The notes under the pieces: generated by a model
What the model saw: only the letters and a program-made list of their open reading frames with translations
What the model was told of the DNA's origin: nothing
The model's database searches: none
DNA from: Haloterrigena turkmenica DSM 5511
Lineage (GTDB): Archaea > Halobacteriota > Halobacteria > Halobacteriales > Natrialbaceae
NCBI RefSeq assembly: GCF_000025325.1
Contig: NC_013743.1
Span: 3,224,001-3,288,000 of the forward strand
Direction: 5' to 3'
DNA length: 64,000 nucleotides
Shown: piece by piece, positions 1 through 7,267 of the stretch
How positions within the stretch are numbered: the stretch's first letter is position 1
Layout: every line of letters starts with the position of its first letter
Position numbers and translations under genes: made by a program

Positions 1-811
1 ACCCGAAACGCGGGGCGACGTCGTCGGAATCCTCGCGACCGGCGGCCTCGTGATCGGACTGGCCAACGCCCTCCTATTCGTCGGCCAGCAGTACGCGACC
101 AGCGCCGTCGGCGCGATCGTCTTCAGCCTCAACCCGATCCTGACGCCGGTGTTCGCGGCCGTCCTCCTCTCCGACGAACGGCTCTCGCGTCGCGGTGCGG
201 TCGGGATGGGGCTCGGCCTGCTCGGCGTCGCGCTCGTGGTCAGCCCCGATCCCGCGGCCCTGCTGGGCGGCGACGCGTTCGGTCGGGCGATCCTCTTCGC
301 CGGCGCGATCTGTGCCGCACTGGGCGCGGTCCTCATTCGCCGGGCCGGCTCGACGGCCACGCTCTCGAGTACGGTCCGGATCGCGTGGGGGCTCCCGATC
401 GCGGCGGCCCTCTGTCACGGCTTCGCCTACTCGACCGGCGAGTCGATGGCGTCGATCTCGTGGACGACCGACGCGCTCCTCGCGCTGGGCTACGTCAGCA
501 TCGTCGCCGGCGTCCTCGCGTACATCGCCTACTTCGGACTGCTCGAGGCGACCGAGGCGACGACGGCGAACCTGATCTTCTACGTCGTACCCGTCGTCTC
601 GACGCTGGGCGGCTGGGCGATCTTAGACGAGGCCGTCGCGACGTCGGCGGTCGTCGGCTTCCTGACGATCTTCGCCGGCTTCGCCGTCATCGGCAGCGAC
701 TCCGTCGATATCGACCTCCGCTCGCGGCTGCCCGGCCTGACGATCAATGGGCCGGTCCACGAGGAAGGCTCGTCCGTCACCGAGGAACCGTGCGGCTACC
801 GCTCGGACTGA
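1..811 (+). CDS. EamA/DMT-family transporter, 3' part
   Basis: C-terminal part (about 269 residues) of an EamA (DMT superfamily) integral membrane transporter. The frame is open to the first base of the window, so the true start lies outside. Around eight hydrophobic segments are visible, and the segment NPILTPVFA followed by a short hydrophilic DERLSRR stretch is typical of the end of the first EamA repeat; the second repeat starts near residue 95. An acidic hydrophilic tail of about 40 residues follows the last helix. These families export metabolites or amino acids; the substrate cannot be told from sequence. Stop TGA at 809-811. Confidence 0.85.
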   Translation, partial: PETRGDVVGILATGGLVIGLANALLFVGQQYATSAVGAIVFSLNPILTPVFAAVLLSDERLSRRGAVGMGLGLLGVALVVSPDPAALLGGDAFGRAILFAGAICAALGAVLIRRAGSTATLSSTVRIAWGLPIAAALCHGFAYSTGESMASISWTTDALLALGYVSIVAGVLAYIAYFGLLEATEATTANLIFYVVPVVSTLGGWAILDEAVATSAVVGFLTIFAGFAVIGSDSVDIDLRSRLPGLTINGPVHEEGSSVTEEPCGYRSD

Positions 812-1033
812 GCCGGCCGTACACAGCCGTCTTCTCGACCGAGACTGTTCGTTGAAACGTGGCGATGCCGAGATGAACCGAGCCGCTCGAGCGGCGCCGT
901 CCTCGAGACTCGAACGACTGATCTGCATGAGAACGCCGGCAGGTCGCTCAACCCCGCGGTTCTCGTAGCGTGGATACTCGCCGCCCCTGCGACCGCTCCC
1001 GGTTTCGCGTTCGGAGGCGTCGGCACCCTATCC

Positions 1034-2110
1034 ATGTCACTTGCATCCTACGAACTCCACGAACGGCTCGACCGACTCTCGTCTGCAAGCGCCGACCGCG
1101 ACATTCTCGTCAGTCTCGCCGTCCCGCCCGAGGAGACGATCGGCGAGGCCCGCCAACCCGTCGAGACCGACTACGCGGAGGCGAGCCAACTCGACGAGCA
1201 GTCGTTTCCGAAGCCGCTCACCGACGCGCTCGAGACCGTCCGGAGCGAACTGACCGAGTACGACGAGATCCCCGACAGCGGGCTGGCGATCTACGCCGGC
1301 GTTCCCGACGGCGACCTCGTGACGGTCGTCTTCGACGATCTACCGGTCCCCATCGACGACTCGATCTACCGCCACGCCAACGAGTTCGACCTCGAGCCAC
1401 TCGAGGACGTCACCGAGCCCGAGTCGACCCACGGCCTGCTGGTCGTCGAACGCGGCGGCGCCGCGCTGGGCGTGCTCGACGACGAGGGCGTCGAGCCCCT
1501 CGAGAGCTTCGAGAGCGAGGTTCCCGGGAAGTCGAGCGCCGGCGGCCAGTCCGCCGAGCGGTTCGAACGCGACCGCGAGCGCCAGAAGCGGGAGTTCTTC
1601 GACGAGGTCGCCGACCGTGCCGAACGGACGTTCCTCGGCGACGACGCCGTCGACAGCGTCCTGCTGGGCGGGACGACGGGCACCGTCGAGACGTTCCGAG
1701 ATGAGGCCGACCTCGACCACCGCCTCGAGGACCGTCTCGCCGGCGAGTTCGCCGTCGAGTACGCGACTCAGCAGGGCCTCGAACAACTCGCGGAGAAGGG
1801 TCAGGAAGCCCTCGAGGAACGCGACCGGGACGACGTTCGCGAGACACTCGGCGAGTTCCTCGATCGGGTCGGCGACGACGACCCCGTCGCCTACGGCCGC
1901 GAAGCGGTCGACGACGCCCTCGAGTTCGACGCGGTCGAGACGCTGCTGCTCTCGACGGGGCTGGAGGGCGAGGACCTGCAGGAACTCGGCGAACGGACTG
2001 AACAGCAGGGCGGCGAGACCGTCGTCGTTCCCGACGACTTCCCCGATGGCAACCGGTTCGCCGAAGCGTTCGACGGCGTCGGCGCGCTGTTGCGGTTCCC
2101 GATCGACTGA
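1034..2110 (+). CDS. Vms1/Ankzf1-like (VLRF1) eRF1-fold protein
   Basis: 358-residue acidic protein of the archaeal Vms1/Ankzf1-like class, relatives of release factor eRF1 that in eukaryotes release stalled nascent chains from peptidyl-tRNA. Residues 170-172 form GGQ within SSAGGQSAERFER, the catalytic loop expected of the VLRF1 domain, and the following helix (FFDEVADRAE) matches the aRF1 pattern. A later segment (DSVLLGGTTGTVETF, then ATQQGLEQLAEKGQEAL) resembles the eRF1 domain-3 fold. By family it acts on the ribosome in quality control; direct tRNA hydrolase activity here is inference. Single-gene unit, with an intergenic AT-rich promoter region for the next gene behind it. Confidence 0.8.
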   Translation: MSLASYELHERLDRLSSASADRDILVSLAVPPEETIGEARQPVETDYAEASQLDEQSFPKPLTDALETVRSELTEYDEIPDSGLAIYAGVPDGDLVTVVFDDLPVPIDDSIYRHANEFDLEPLEDVTEPESTHGLLVVERGGAALGVLDDEGVEPLESFESEVPGKSSAGGQSAERFERDRERQKREFFDEVADRAERTFLGDDAVDSVLLGGTTGTVETFRDEADLDHRLEDRLAGEFAVEYATQQGLEQLAEKGQEALEERDRDDVRETLGEFLDRVGDDDPVAYGREAVDDALEFDAVETLLLSTGLEGEDLQELGERTEQQGGETVVVPDDFPDGNRFAEAFDGVGALLRFPID

Positions 2111-2232
2111 CGATCCGCACCGAAAACGTGGCCGTAAATAAGTACATTACAGACACAGTCAGATAAAACATCATATCATATTCGGCGACGTAACTTTTAG
2201 ATATCGACGAACTATCCCTCCGGGAGACCAAA

Positions 2233-2240
2233 TTCTTAAA
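2233..2240 (+). promoter_or_regulatory. TATA box of the response-regulator gene
   Basis: TTCTTAAA centred near 2236, about 27-30 bases upstream of the ATG at 2266. This spacing fits a leaderless archaeal transcript starting at that ATG and is the reason for preferring it over the GTG at 2242. The 2111-2232 stretch upstream is markedly AT-rich for this genome. Confidence 0.55.
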
Positions 2241-2265
2241 TGTGGCAGTCGCGATTGAGTTGATA

Positions 2266-2682
2266 ATGGATGGGCCAAATTCCTTTGGGAAAATACTTTT
2301 AGTGGAGGACAATCCCGGGGACGTTCGACTGACGAAGGAGTTGTTGAAGGAGGCCGGGTTCGATCCGACCGTTCACGTCGTCTCCGACGGGCCCGATGCG
2401 CTGGACTTCCTCCACCAGCGCGGCGAGTACGCCGACGCTCCGCGACCGGACGCGATCCTCCTCGATCTGCATCTCCCGCGGATGAACGGAGAGGAGATCC
2501 TCGAGGAGATGGACGACGACAGCAGGGACGTTCCCATCATCGTCCTTTCGGGCACGCAGCAGGAACAGGTGTTCGAAGACGACGATATCGCGGCCGTCGT
2601 AGACGCTCGCGTGGAGAAGCCGCTCGATCCGGACGAGTTCGACGCGATCGTGCAGTCGCTGTCAGAACAGCCCGCCGAATGA
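2266..2682 (+). CDS. Stand-alone CheY/Rcp1-type response regulator
   Basis: 138-residue receiver domain with no output domain. The receiver signature is complete: acidic pair ED at residues 14-15 (LLVEDNPGD), phospho-acceptor Asp67 (LLDLHLPRMNG), Ser95 (IIVLSGT) and Lys118 (VEKPLDP). The NPGD and DLHLPRMNGEE patterns are those of the Rcp1-like subgroup that partners phytochrome-like or membrane histidine kinases in haloarchaea. No kinase is adjacent; the nearest in the window is the histidine kinase at 15062-16288, and pairing with it is only a guess. An in-frame GTG at 2242 would add eight residues. Confidence 0.88.
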   Translation: MDGPNSFGKILLVEDNPGDVRLTKELLKEAGFDPTVHVVSDGPDALDFLHQRGEYADAPRPDAILLDLHLPRMNGEEILEEMDDDSRDVPIIVLSGTQQEQVFEDDDIAAVVDARVEKPLDPDEFDAIVQSLSEQPAE

Positions 2683-2720
2683 CCGAGCACCGTCTCTCTT
2701 CTCGCTAAAACCCGCGGCGG

Positions 2721-2730
2721 TTGCAGGCAC
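2721..2730 (+). repeat. Duplicated upstream box, copy 1
   Basis: TTGCAGGCAC lies exactly 44 bases before the ATG at 2765. The same ten bases lie exactly 44 bases before the ATG of the neighbouring paralogue (3130-3139). Either a shared regulatory site or residue of the tandem duplication that made the two genes. Confidence 0.5.
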
Positions 2731-2764
2731 GACGCGCTTTACTCGCGAGCCGAGACCGTCCAGT

Positions 2765-3085
2765 ATGTGTGCGACATTCAGCGACGACGACGTCGGAAAA
2801 CCCGTCGAGCGAGCGGACGGGAAGGTGATCGGGACCGTCGACGCAATCGAGGGGGACCGAGCCCGAGTCGAGCCGGCTCCCGACGCGCTCGACTCGATCA
2901 TGGCCAGGTTCGGTTGGGGCGACAGCATCGATCCCTTCGTCCTCGAGGCCGACGCCGTCGACGCGGTCTCCGATACCCGAATCCATCTCGCGGAGGAGTT
3001 TGCGACCGAGGAGACGGAGACGACGGCCGCGGACGAACGATCCGAAGACCGCCGAGATAACCCGCAGAATCGACCGGATCAGTGA
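2765..3085 (+). CDS. PRC-barrel-like small protein, copy 1
   Basis: 106 residues. The first about 80 (MCATFSDDDVGKPV...GKVIGTV...RVEP...GWGDS...AVSDTRIHL) look like a PRC-barrel-type beta domain; the last 25 are a charged, disordered tail. It is a paralogue of the next gene (3174-3992) and more distantly of the gene at 41407-41652: all share the pattern of a start, V/L-G-K-x-V, G-x-x-x-G-x-V, a GW(G/E) in the middle and a closing DxxxRL/IHL. PRC-barrels are small protein- or RNA-binding modules; no function is assigned. Standalone, with a conserved upstream box. Confidence 0.7.
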   Translation: MCATFSDDDVGKPVERADGKVIGTVDAIEGDRARVEPAPDALDSIMARFGWGDSIDPFVLEADAVDAVSDTRIHLAEEFATEETETTAADERSEDRRDNPQNRPDQ

Positions 3086-3129
3086 GGGTGAGCGCGAGCG
3101 CGTTCCGGACGGACCGCGGGCCCTGACGA

Positions 3130-3139
3130 TTGCAGGCAC
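3130..3139 (+). repeat. Duplicated upstream box, copy 2
   Basis: Second copy of TTGCAGGCAC, again 44 bases before the start codon (ATG 3174). The copies lie 409 bases apart, as do the two start codons, so box and gene were duplicated as one block. Confidence 0.5.
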
Positions 3140-3173
3140 CACTGGCTTCCCGCGAGTAGTGGTAGCCTCGCGC

Positions 3174-3992
3174 ATGTGTGCAACGTTTTCGAACGATGAC
3201 GTCGGCAAGTCCGTCGTGAACGACAACGGCGAGGAGGTCGGCGTCGTCACGTCGGTCGAAGGGGACGTCGCCCACGTCAGACCCGAAACGGAGGCAGTCG
3301 ATTCGGTCAAATCCTCGATCGGCTGGGAGGGCGTCGCCAACGCCGCGCATCCGCTCGACACCGATTCCGTCCGCGAGATAACGGACCACGCCGTCCGTCT
3401 CGAGGGCGAGTTGCCGTCGGTCGAGGAGCGGGAACTCGAGGCGGCCGTCGATTCGAACACCGGCGACGAGGCGGACGGGGAGCGAACCGAACCCACCGGC
3501 GGCTCGGCCGGCACCGAGGAAACCGAGATCGCGGAGGACCTCCGCGACGAGACCGACGAGGAGACTCTCGAGGAGACGGACGCGATCGACGAGAGCGGGA
3601 CGGATACGGACGAAGGGAGAGAGTCCGATGTGAACGGCGACCGCGGAGCGACCGCACCCGACGACCCCGAAACGGGACGCGACCGGACGAGCGATCGCGG
3701 CCTCGAGGCCGATCCGACGGAACTGGCCAGACGGGAGCGCGAGGGCGGCACCCGCCCCGGAGCGTCGGTCGAGCCGACCGACGATTTCGAGTCCACCGAC
3801 GCTGCCGTCGATCCCAACGCGGAGACGGAGGCGACCGATGCGGCCGTCGATCGTGACGACGACTTCGAGACGACCGACGCCGCCGTCGACCGAACCGACG
3901 AACCGCGGCGGGACGATCTCGAGACGGAGCAGCTGAGCGATCGGACCGAGGACGGGGACGCCGACGGCGACGACGACCGGCGCGAAAACTGA
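3174..3992 (+). CDS. PRC-barrel-like protein with long acidic tail, copy 2
   Basis: 272 residues. Residues 1-80 (MCATFSNDDVGKSV...) are the same PRC-barrel-like domain as the preceding gene. The remaining 190 residues are low-complexity and very acidic (D, E, T, R), with repeated phrases such as DDFE(S/T)TDAAVD and ATDAAVD near residues 202-245. The ATG at 3174 is chosen because it aligns with the start of the paralogue and with the duplicated 5' box; the frame stays open further upstream but that part does not resemble coding sequence. The tail may be a disordered solubility or interaction segment; function is unknown. Confidence 0.7.
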   Translation: MCATFSNDDVGKSVVNDNGEEVGVVTSVEGDVAHVRPETEAVDSVKSSIGWEGVANAAHPLDTDSVREITDHAVRLEGELPSVEERELEAAVDSNTGDEADGERTEPTGGSAGTEETEIAEDLRDETDEETLEETDAIDESGTDTDEGRESDVNGDRGATAPDDPETGRDRTSDRGLEADPTELARREREGGTRPGASVEPTDDFESTDAAVDPNAETEATDAAVDRDDDFETTDAAVDRTDEPRRDDLETEQLSDRTEDGDADGDDDRREN

Positions 3993-4083
3993 CGCGGGCG
4001 CCGACCGATAGCGTCGGTTCGGCGCGACCGGAACGGACACGAGCGACCGAACGTTTTTCCGAGATCGGGCGGCCAACGCGGCT

Positions 4084-4464
4084 ATGAGTGAGCGTTGTCT
4101 GCACTGCGGGAAGCCCCTCGGCGGTCGGACGGCACTGTGCTACGGCTGCGAGTCCGACGGAATCGAGCCGGCGGACGTCGTCAACGTCGACGCCGAGATC
4201 ACCGAGCGGGTCGAGGAGTACGTCATCGTCTCGGCGACGAACTGCGCCGAGTGCGACGCGCTCCACGGGACTGTCACCGTTGACGGACACTCGTATACCG
4301 CCGCCGACTTCGGCCTCGAGTCGCTCGAGGACTGGCGCGAGGAACTGGACGAACGCGAGGCGTGGCTCCGAGCGCACGCCGACGCGGTCGAACGGGCGCT
4401 CGTGCTCCTCGAGGCCGAGTGGCCGGAGTCGGTGCAGGCGATTCGGGACCACGTGCTGTCCTGA
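4084..4464 (+). CDS. Small zinc-ribbon protein
   Basis: 126 residues. The N-terminus holds two CxxC knuckles (CLHCGKPLGG near 5-8, CYGC near 19-22) and a third CxxC (CAEC, near 57-60), so one or two zinc sites are likely. The C-terminal half is an acidic helix-rich segment (ESLEDWREELDEREAWLRAHADAVERAL). The protein is of a haloarchaeal hypothetical type; no enzymatic motif is visible. Start ATG at 4084. The hydrolase gene follows 58 bases downstream in the same direction. Confidence 0.72.
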   Translation: MSERCLHCGKPLGGRTALCYGCESDGIEPADVVNVDAEITERVEEYVIVSATNCAECDALHGTVTVDGHSYTAADFGLESLEDWREELDEREAWLRAHADAVERALVLLEAEWPESVQAIRDHVLS

Positions 4465-4513
4465 CCGGCTCGCCGTGGCTCGCCGGCCCGGACACTATGG
4501 ATCGCCGCCCGCT

Positions 4514-4519
4514 AGGAGG
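4514..4519 (+). promoter_or_regulatory. Shine-Dalgarno site of the hydrolase gene
   Basis: AGGAGG three bases before the ATG at 4523. A perfect SD is unusual in this mostly leaderless genome; it fixes the start codon and suggests the hydrolase is translated from a message begun upstream. Confidence 0.55.
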
Positions 4520-4522
4520 CCT

Positions 4523-5320
4523 ATGTTCGGTCGAGACAGCGAGCGCGGAACCGACGGTATCGACGTCGCCGGCGCGGGCAACGATCGGTCGATCGTGTTC
4601 GTCCACGGCGCGATGTTCACGCGGAAGATGTGGCTCCCCCAACAGCGGGCGCTGTCGTCGGAGTATCGCGTCGTCACGTTCGACCTGCCCGGTCACGGCA
4701 CCGATGGCGACGAGCAGTTCCGGATGGAGCCCGCGATCGATCGCCTCGAGCGCACCATCGAGGAGCACGCCGGCGGAACGGCGGTGGTGGTCGGGCTCTC
4801 ACTGGGTGGCTACGTCGCGACGGAGTACGCCGCTCGCCGCCCCGAGACCGTCGACGGGCTCGTGTTGTCGGGCTCGAGCGTGAACCCGGTCGGCGGGATG
4901 GAGACGCTCACGCGGGCGACCGGGGCCATCCATCGGCTCGCCACGAAGCCCGACATCGGCTGTCGAGCCGTCGAGAAACTCGGCTACCGCTGGGTTCGCA
5001 ACCGCGATCTCCCCGCGGACATCGAACGGGAGATCATCGACTCGGGCATCTACCCGCGGGAGTTCGGCAACGCGGGCCCGTTCATCGCGGGCGAGGACTT
5101 CCGGGGGAAGCTGTCGACCTATCCCGGCCCGACGCTCGTGCTCAACGGCGAGAACGATAAGCTCATGCGCCGCGGCGAGCGCAAACACGCAGCGGCGGCC
5201 CAGGACGGTCGCGTCGAAGTGCTCGCCGGCGTCGGCCACATCTGTAACCTCCACCGGCCGGAGACGTACACGTCGCGGGTTCGGAACTTCGTGCGACAGC
5301 GCGTCGCCCCGCGGCGCTGA
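4523..5320 (+). CDS. Alpha/beta-fold hydrolase
   Basis: 265 residues with a full alpha/beta-hydrolase signature: HGAMF oxyanion-loop motif near residue 28, nucleophile elbow GLSLGGY with Ser93, likely acid Asp212 (LNGENDKLM) and His239 (GVGHICNL) close to the C-terminus. The family includes esterases, lipases and C-C hydrolases; the substrate cannot be inferred. The start is set by the SD at 4514-4519; the upstream extension of this frame runs across the zinc-ribbon gene and is spurious. Likely co-transcribed with 4084-4464. Confidence 0.85.
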   Translation: MFGRDSERGTDGIDVAGAGNDRSIVFVHGAMFTRKMWLPQQRALSSEYRVVTFDLPGHGTDGDEQFRMEPAIDRLERTIEEHAGGTAVVVGLSLGGYVATEYAARRPETVDGLVLSGSSVNPVGGMETLTRATGAIHRLATKPDIGCRAVEKLGYRWVRNRDLPADIEREIIDSGIYPREFGNAGPFIAGEDFRGKLSTYPGPTLVLNGENDKLMRRGERKHAAAAQDGRVEVLAGVGHICNLHRPETYTSRVRNFVRQRVAPRR

Positions 5321-5407
5321 GGCGGCGGTGCCGGTCGGCACCGAAAAGGAAGACGGTGACGGGACGGAGTCGATCGGAAACGGGTCGGAGAGACGAAGCG
5401 GGGCCGA

Positions 5408-6724
5408 TCAGGAGCGACGTTCGCCGACCATATCGCGGACGCGGCCGGGGATGCCGAGGATGGAGATCCCGAAGCCGAACAGCACCATCAGCACGTAGAC
5501 CCCGAGCGTCGAGGTCCAGACGACGAGCATCGCGAGGATCGCCCAACCACCCTCGAGGAAGTAAAACGCCCCGACGGACATCGCCGTCCCGTAGAGTAAG
5601 ACGAGATACGGCCCCCAGTCGGTGGCGTGGCCTCGTCGCTGCTTTCGGCGGACGTAGCGCTTGAGCTCGCTCTCGAGGGACTCCTTTCTGACGGTGCGGC
5701 GTTCGACGTTGTCCTCGAACGAGTCGACTCGATCGCGCAGGCGTTCGATCTCCTCGCGAAGCGCTTCGGGATCCTCCGATCGATCCCGCGTGCGGGCGCT
5801 TCGACGGCGGCTCGATCCCGCCTCCGTCGATTCCGTAGCCGTCCCTGCGCGATCGTCCGTCGCCCCCTCGTCGGCACCCGTGGCGTCGTCGGTCATCGCT
5901 TCTGTCGAAAACTGTCGATGTCCGGGACTTTGTAGCTGCCGATCCACTTCACGGTCGGCGAGGACCGCGTTGAGGACGGCGCCGAAGACGAGGATAATCG
6001 ACCCGAGGTACAGCCAGGCGAGCACGAGAAAGACGGCCCCGAGCGCGCCGTAGACGACGTAATCGCCGGCGACCGTGGCGTAGAGGGAGAACGTCCGGCT
6101 CAGGGCGTACCAGCCGACGGCGGCGACGAGCGTCCCCGGAAGCGCCTCCCGGAGGTCGACGTCGGCGTCGGGGAAGACGACGTACAGCGGCAGGAAGGTC
6201 ACGGTCAGTCCGAGCAAGACGAAGATCGGGCCGATGATCGTCGCCCCCAGGAAGGGCACGTACCGGATCAGCAGTTCGAGGGCGGCGACGAGCGCGAGCC
6301 CGGCCGTGATCACGAGGAAGACGACCATCGCGTCCCAGGCGGTGTCGAGCAGCGACTTCGAGCCGGCGGTGCCGTACACCTGTGAGAAGGCCCGATCGAG
6401 GCCGCGGAGCACGCGACTCGAGCCCCACAGCAGGCCGAGCGCGCCGGCGACGGTCGCGCTCTGCCGGCCGGTGTCGTCCAGCACCGTCTCGGCGAGCAGT
6501 TCCCGGGCCGACTCCGTGAGGACGTCGGTGGCCGCGGCCGTCAGCCGTTCGGCCAGCGCCTCGCCGCCGATCGAAGCCGCGAGCCCCAAGGCGAGCAACA
6601 TCAGCGGCACGAGCGAGATGAATCCGTAGAAGGCGACGCCGGCCGCGAGCAGCGTCAACTGCTCGCTGCGAGCGAGGCGGAGAGCGTCACCCGCGAGTTC
6701 GAAGTCGAAGCCGTGGTCGGTCAC
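5408..6724 (-). CDS. YihY/BrkB-family membrane protein
   Basis: 438 residues. Residues 1-270 carry the YihY/virulence-factor-BrkB fold with about six membrane segments (LLAAGVAFYGFISLVPLML, VVFLVITAGLALVAALELL, AVFLVLAWLYLGSIILVFGAVLN). Then come a disordered acidic stretch, a coiled coil (EEIERLRDRVDSFEDNVERR) and two more C-terminal membrane helices ending near residue 425, an extension not part of the basic family. The family was once called RNase BN by mistake; its role in membranes is not established. Start is GTG at 6722-6724 with no better upstream ATG seen. Confidence 0.82.
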   Translation of the reverse strand: MTDHGFDFELAGDALRLARSEQLTLLAAGVAFYGFISLVPLMLLALGLAASIGGEALAERLTAAATDVLTESARELLAETVLDDTGRQSATVAGALGLLWGSSRVLRGLDRAFSQVYGTAGSKSLLDTAWDAMVVFLVITAGLALVAALELLIRYVPFLGATIIGPIFVLLGLTVTFLPLYVVFPDADVDLREALPGTLVAAVGWYALSRTFSLYATVAGDYVVYGALGAVFLVLAWLYLGSIILVFGAVLNAVLADREVDRQLQSPGHRQFSTEAMTDDATGADEGATDDRAGTATESTEAGSSRRRSARTRDRSEDPEALREEIERLRDRVDSFEDNVERRTVRKESLESELKRYVRRKQRRGHATDWGPYLVLLYGTAMSVGAFYFLEGGWAILAMLVVWTSTLGVYVLMVLFGFGISILGIPGRVRDMVGERRS

Positions 6725-7267
6725 GGATCGTAATTGGCTACGGCCAGCGGCATATGCGGTCGTGTGGCACAGGCTTGCACGAGACTTCTCGCCGGCGAGT
6801 GGTGCGCCGACGGAGCGAATCGCCCGTCGCGGAACCGGAACGGTGGCATACTAACGACAGCGGGCGGTCCCCCTATCAGTATTCGACGGATAGACGCGCG
6901 AGCGCATTCGTATCGGTCCCGTATTGTCGGGTTTCTCTCATCGATTGATCTATAGGACGCCGTTGCTCCGCCGTACGGGCTGCATATGCAGGCCCGATAG
7001 GCGTCGTCTTCGAAACGCAGCCGGAACGAGTCAGTGTTCGTGACTATTACCGTTCGAGACGCCAGCGACTCCGAAGGCAGTCGTCCGTCGCGACAACCCG
7101 CTTTCTGAGAAGTATTCTATACAGAAATAGAGTCAGAATCGAATTACCCGTTCAGACAGACTACTTTCCAATACAGAATTGCTTACGAACGTGAGCCAGA
7201 GCATTACAATAATTGACTATCTGTTCTCCCTGTCTGTAGCGAACGGCGACTACTCTACGCACGACTA
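6725..7267. other. 543-bp intergenic region between BrkB gene and multicopper oxidase
   Basis: Divergent upstream region with no convincing gene. The last 170 bases (about 7100-7215) are AT-rich for this genome and should contain the promoter of the 7268 gene; TTACAATAATTGAC at about 7203-7216 is a TATA-like stretch. A perfect 12-bp palindrome lies at 6980-6991. Confidence 0.6.
6976..6996. promoter_or_regulatory. Palindrome, possible operator or hairpin
   Basis: CTGCATATGCAG (6980-6991) is a perfect palindrome, extended by CGGGC on the left (6976-6980) and GCCCG on the right (6992-6996). It sits midway between two divergently oriented genes. It could be a dimeric regulator site; no other copy was noticed. 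Confidence 0.35.
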
